In this document: piece after piece, positions 22,937 through 24,537 of the stretch
How the letters are laid out: each line of letters starts with the position of its first letter
How positions within the stretch are numbered: the stretch's first letter is position 1
Source of the DNA: an uncultured Fidelibacterota bacterium
GTDB lineage: Bacteria; Marinisomatota; Marinisomatia; Marinisomatales; TCS55
Length of the DNA stretch: 24,537 nucleotides
Assembly (NCBI GenBank): GCA_913046805.1
Contig: CAJWTA010000010.1
Location: forward strand, 1 to 24,537
Direction of reading: 5' to 3'
Program-made: the position numbers and the translations under genes
Notes under the pieces: model-generated
The model's input: the letters and a program-made list of their open reading frames with translations, nothing else
What the model was told of the DNA's origin: nothing
Database searches by the model: none

Positions 22937-24121
22937 TCATTGCAGCTGATTTAGAGAAATCCATTTGGTAGTAACGGAAGTTTTTTCATTGATTTCTGTC
23001 CAAGCAAAAAGCGCTTTATTATCAACAACTTCCATCTGAGGATATCCCGAAATTCTACCCTGAGGAATTGATTCAACAAAAAACTCTTTCCCCTCTCCAT
23101 TAATTATATTTATTACTTTTACAATGATATCTGACGTTTTTTCGCTGGCTCTAATCCAACTGACTATGATATTCTCGTTATCGATCCAATCAATATCAAC
23201 CCTACCTATTGGCATTGTATTATCAACCATTATCGGATTCGAAAATGTCTCTCCAACATCTCTAGAAAAAGCAACTTTTATTTGAGCGGATTCATTTGCA
23301 GCAGTGTACCATGCAATGACCACATTTGATTTATTAATAGCTAGCATTGGTCCATTCACCGGACAGCCTGCAATTTGCCAATTATCTTTATGTACGGAAT
23401 ACGGCTCTTCCCATTCATCTTTAACTTTTCTTGCAATGAAAATATCTCTTATTTCGTTATCATCCCTATTCCTGTATGCAACTACTAAAGTATCTTTATA
23501 CCGCACCGCAGATGTTGGACAGCATTCACAAACTTTTTCATCAATGAGATATTCTTTGCCAATAACACCATCCGATGAAAAAGTCGTATGATAAAGATTC
23601 ATTTGACCATAACTCCCTTTGTTATGATCCATTATCATTTGCCTTCCATCCAACCACAACAGATCGTGAATATTTCTTCCCAGGCCAAATGATGAAAAAC
23701 CATGCTCTCCTTTTATTTTAGTAGAGTGAGGAATTTGTGAAGATTTCCATGATTTCCCTTTATCAAAAGAAAACGATAGATGTACATCATAATCGTAGGT
23801 TCCAGACCCAGACTTTTCTAGCCAATGCGATACGAGAGTATCCTTGTTGATATAGTTTAAGGAAGGAAAGTCTGCCCAATTGATAAAATACGAACTACTA
23901 TTCGAAACTACTGTTGGTTCTGACCATTTTGCCCGAGAATAAATTGATGATCGAATGGACCAGTTGATACTATCAACTTGTTCAAACCAGCTCATAAAAA
24001 TTTCTCCATTAGCGTTTGAGGATAATCGAGGGAATCTACTCTGATTAATTATTTTAAGATTACTAGGAATTTCACCTGAGCAACCAATTAGACAAAAAAT
24101 ATAGAGATAGATTTTTTTCAT
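22937..24121 (-). CDS. Sialidase-like (Asp-box) lipoprotein with CECC motif
   Basis: 394 residues. Signal with lipobox (MKKIYLYIFCLIGC, Cys14). The mature part is beta-rich with repeated blades holding Asp-box-like loops (S-F-D-K-G-K-S-W, S-R-D-V-G-E-T-F) and ends in repeating WIRAS/AWTEI strands, a six-bladed sialidase-type propeller. Mid-protein it has EKVCECCPTSAVRYKDTL and later IAGCPVNGP, giving four clustered cysteines. The classical sialidase Arg triad and catalytic Tyr/Glu are not evident, so enzymatic sialidase activity is doubtful. Cys residues could bind a metal or form disulphides. The family is often labelled exo-alpha-sialidase automatically. It follows a small membrane protein by 26 bases. 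Confidence 0.85.
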   Translation of the reverse strand: MKKIYLYIFCLIGCSGEIPSNLKIINQSRFPRLSSNANGEIFMSWFEQVDSINWSIRSSIYSRAKWSEPTVVSNSSSYFINWADFPSLNYINKDTLVSHWLEKSGSGTYDYDVHLSFSFDKGKSWKSSQIPHSTKIKGEHGFSSFGLGRNIHDLLWLDGRQMIMDHNKGSYGQMNLYHTTFSSDGVIGKEYLIDEKVCECCPTSAVRYKDTLVVAYRNRDDNEIRDIFIARKVKDEWEEPYSVHKDNWQIAGCPVNGPMLAINKSNVVIAWYTAANESAQIKVAFSRDVGETFSNPIMVDNTMPIGRVDIDWIDNENIIVSWIRASEKTSDIIVKVINIINGEGKEFFVESIPQGRISGYPQMEVVDNKALFAWTEINEKTSVTTKWISLNQLQ

Positions 24122-24147
24122 TATTTGTCTTTTAGTTCATACTAAAA

Positions 24148-24501
24148 TTAGGGAATTAGATATACAAAATAAGTAAGTAAGAGTGAAATAGAAGTTCCGC
24201 TTATAACTATTTTGATAGACTGTATTCTTTGCTGTTTTAAAAATTTAGCATCTCTTTCTCTCTCGTATTTTTGCCCCATATGTTTTATTCCGATGGAAGA
24301 ATAAACGATGCAAGTCTTATTAGATGCCTCTAAAAGTGAAATTGACATTACAATTGCTGGAAAGAACACTAGTATTTTCCAAATACCTAGATCAAAAATA
24401 AAAACACTTCCAATGAAAATAATAACTATAGCTAGGCTTACGTAACCTGATATTTTTCTATAGCTTATTTGATTCCCATCAATATTTGGACAGTTTGACA
24501 T
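24148..24501 (-). CDS. Three-helix membrane protein, uncharacterised
   Basis: 117 residues with hydrophobic segments at about 19-36, 38-56 and 98-116. A cysteine-proline pair near the N-terminus (SNCPN) and a central NKTCIVYSSIGIKHMG stretch look like conserved family features, and I have an impression of similar short proteins in other phyla, but I cannot name a domain. The polar, charged segment (KYERERDAKFLKQQR) between helices 2 and 3 is probably cytoplasmic. The ATG at 24501 has AAGGT very close upstream. It is the first gene of a two-gene minus-strand unit with the CECC lipoprotein, starting near the window edge, so further upstream members may exist. Confidence 0.75.
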   Translation of the reverse strand: MSNCPNIDGNQISYRKISGYVSLAIVIIFIGSVFIFDLGIWKILVFFPAIVMSISLLEASNKTCIVYSSIGIKHMGQKYERERDAKFLKQQRIQSIKIVISGTSISLLLTYFVYLIP

Positions 24502-24537
24502 TACCTTAAAACACCTTTTTTAGAAAAATTTCAAAAA

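Noticed and set aside
1..24537. Mobile elements, CRISPR arrays, toxin-antitoxin or phage genes
   Set aside because: I saw no transposase, integrase, direct-repeat array, terminal inverted repeats or phage structural gene.

Overview
This is an AT-rich bacterial window with compact, mostly single-copy genes. I see no rRNA, tRNA, CRISPR array, insertion sequence or phage gene. The organism is probably a marine Gram-negative from the Marinimicrobia (SAR406) / Bacteroidota-Ignavibacteria neighbourhood. Three things point there: (i) the first, 5'-truncated gene carries dockerin-like Asp repeats and a C-terminal sorting/FlgD-Ig-like tail with a YPNPFNP motif, typical of those lineages; (ii) there are several lipoproteins and outer-membrane proteins; (iii) many genes have weak or absent Shine-Dalgarno sites and there are frequent TTG/GTG starts. 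The lineage call is an inference from protein style only.

Layout. 1-987: end of a secreted, tail-tagged protein. 1107-1593: a possible 29-aa micro-membrane protein, then a DUF4149-like membrane protein. 1768-3713: TrpB2-type tryptophan synthase beta, a good intrinsic terminator, then a small ParB/sulfiredoxin-fold protein with the DGHHR signature of free-serine kinases (SerK/SbnI). TrpB2 enzymes are known to prefer O-phospho-L-serine, so the pair could be a phosphoserine-making and phosphoserine-using module. 3832-6193 (minus): an operon-like set of an outer-membrane barrel, a coiled-coil lipoprotein and a membrane-anchored class B (HAD) acid phosphatase. 6398-9255 (plus): an S9-family lipoprotein peptidase and a SAM methyltransferase. 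9264-9886: a gap in which I find several tiny genes, including a 56-aa two-helix membrane protein and a 53-aa zinc-ribbon protein on the minus strand. 9939-12799: a BtuF-like binding protein lacking a signal peptide, then a NatA/NatB ABC exporter. 12875-13184: two small membrane-protein ORFs.

13219-17008: a Fur-box-like site followed by a complete ferric-iron ABC importer (binding protein, 12-TM permease, ATPase) as a tight operon. The binding protein lacks any ATG/GTG/TTG at its proper start, so translation must begin at ATT, GTT or ATC, or the base call is wrong. 17152-22936: a complete tripartite RND efflux operon (outer-membrane factor, adaptor, pump), with adaptor and pump overlapping by one base. 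22937-24501 (minus): a three-helix membrane protein and a sialidase-like (Asp-box) lipoprotein with a conspicuous CECC motif, meeting the pump gene stop-to-stop with no spacer.

The main biological themes are envelope transport (iron in, drugs/toxic compounds and possibly Na+ out), secreted or surface lipoproteins, and a possible phosphoserine-dependent tryptophan route.
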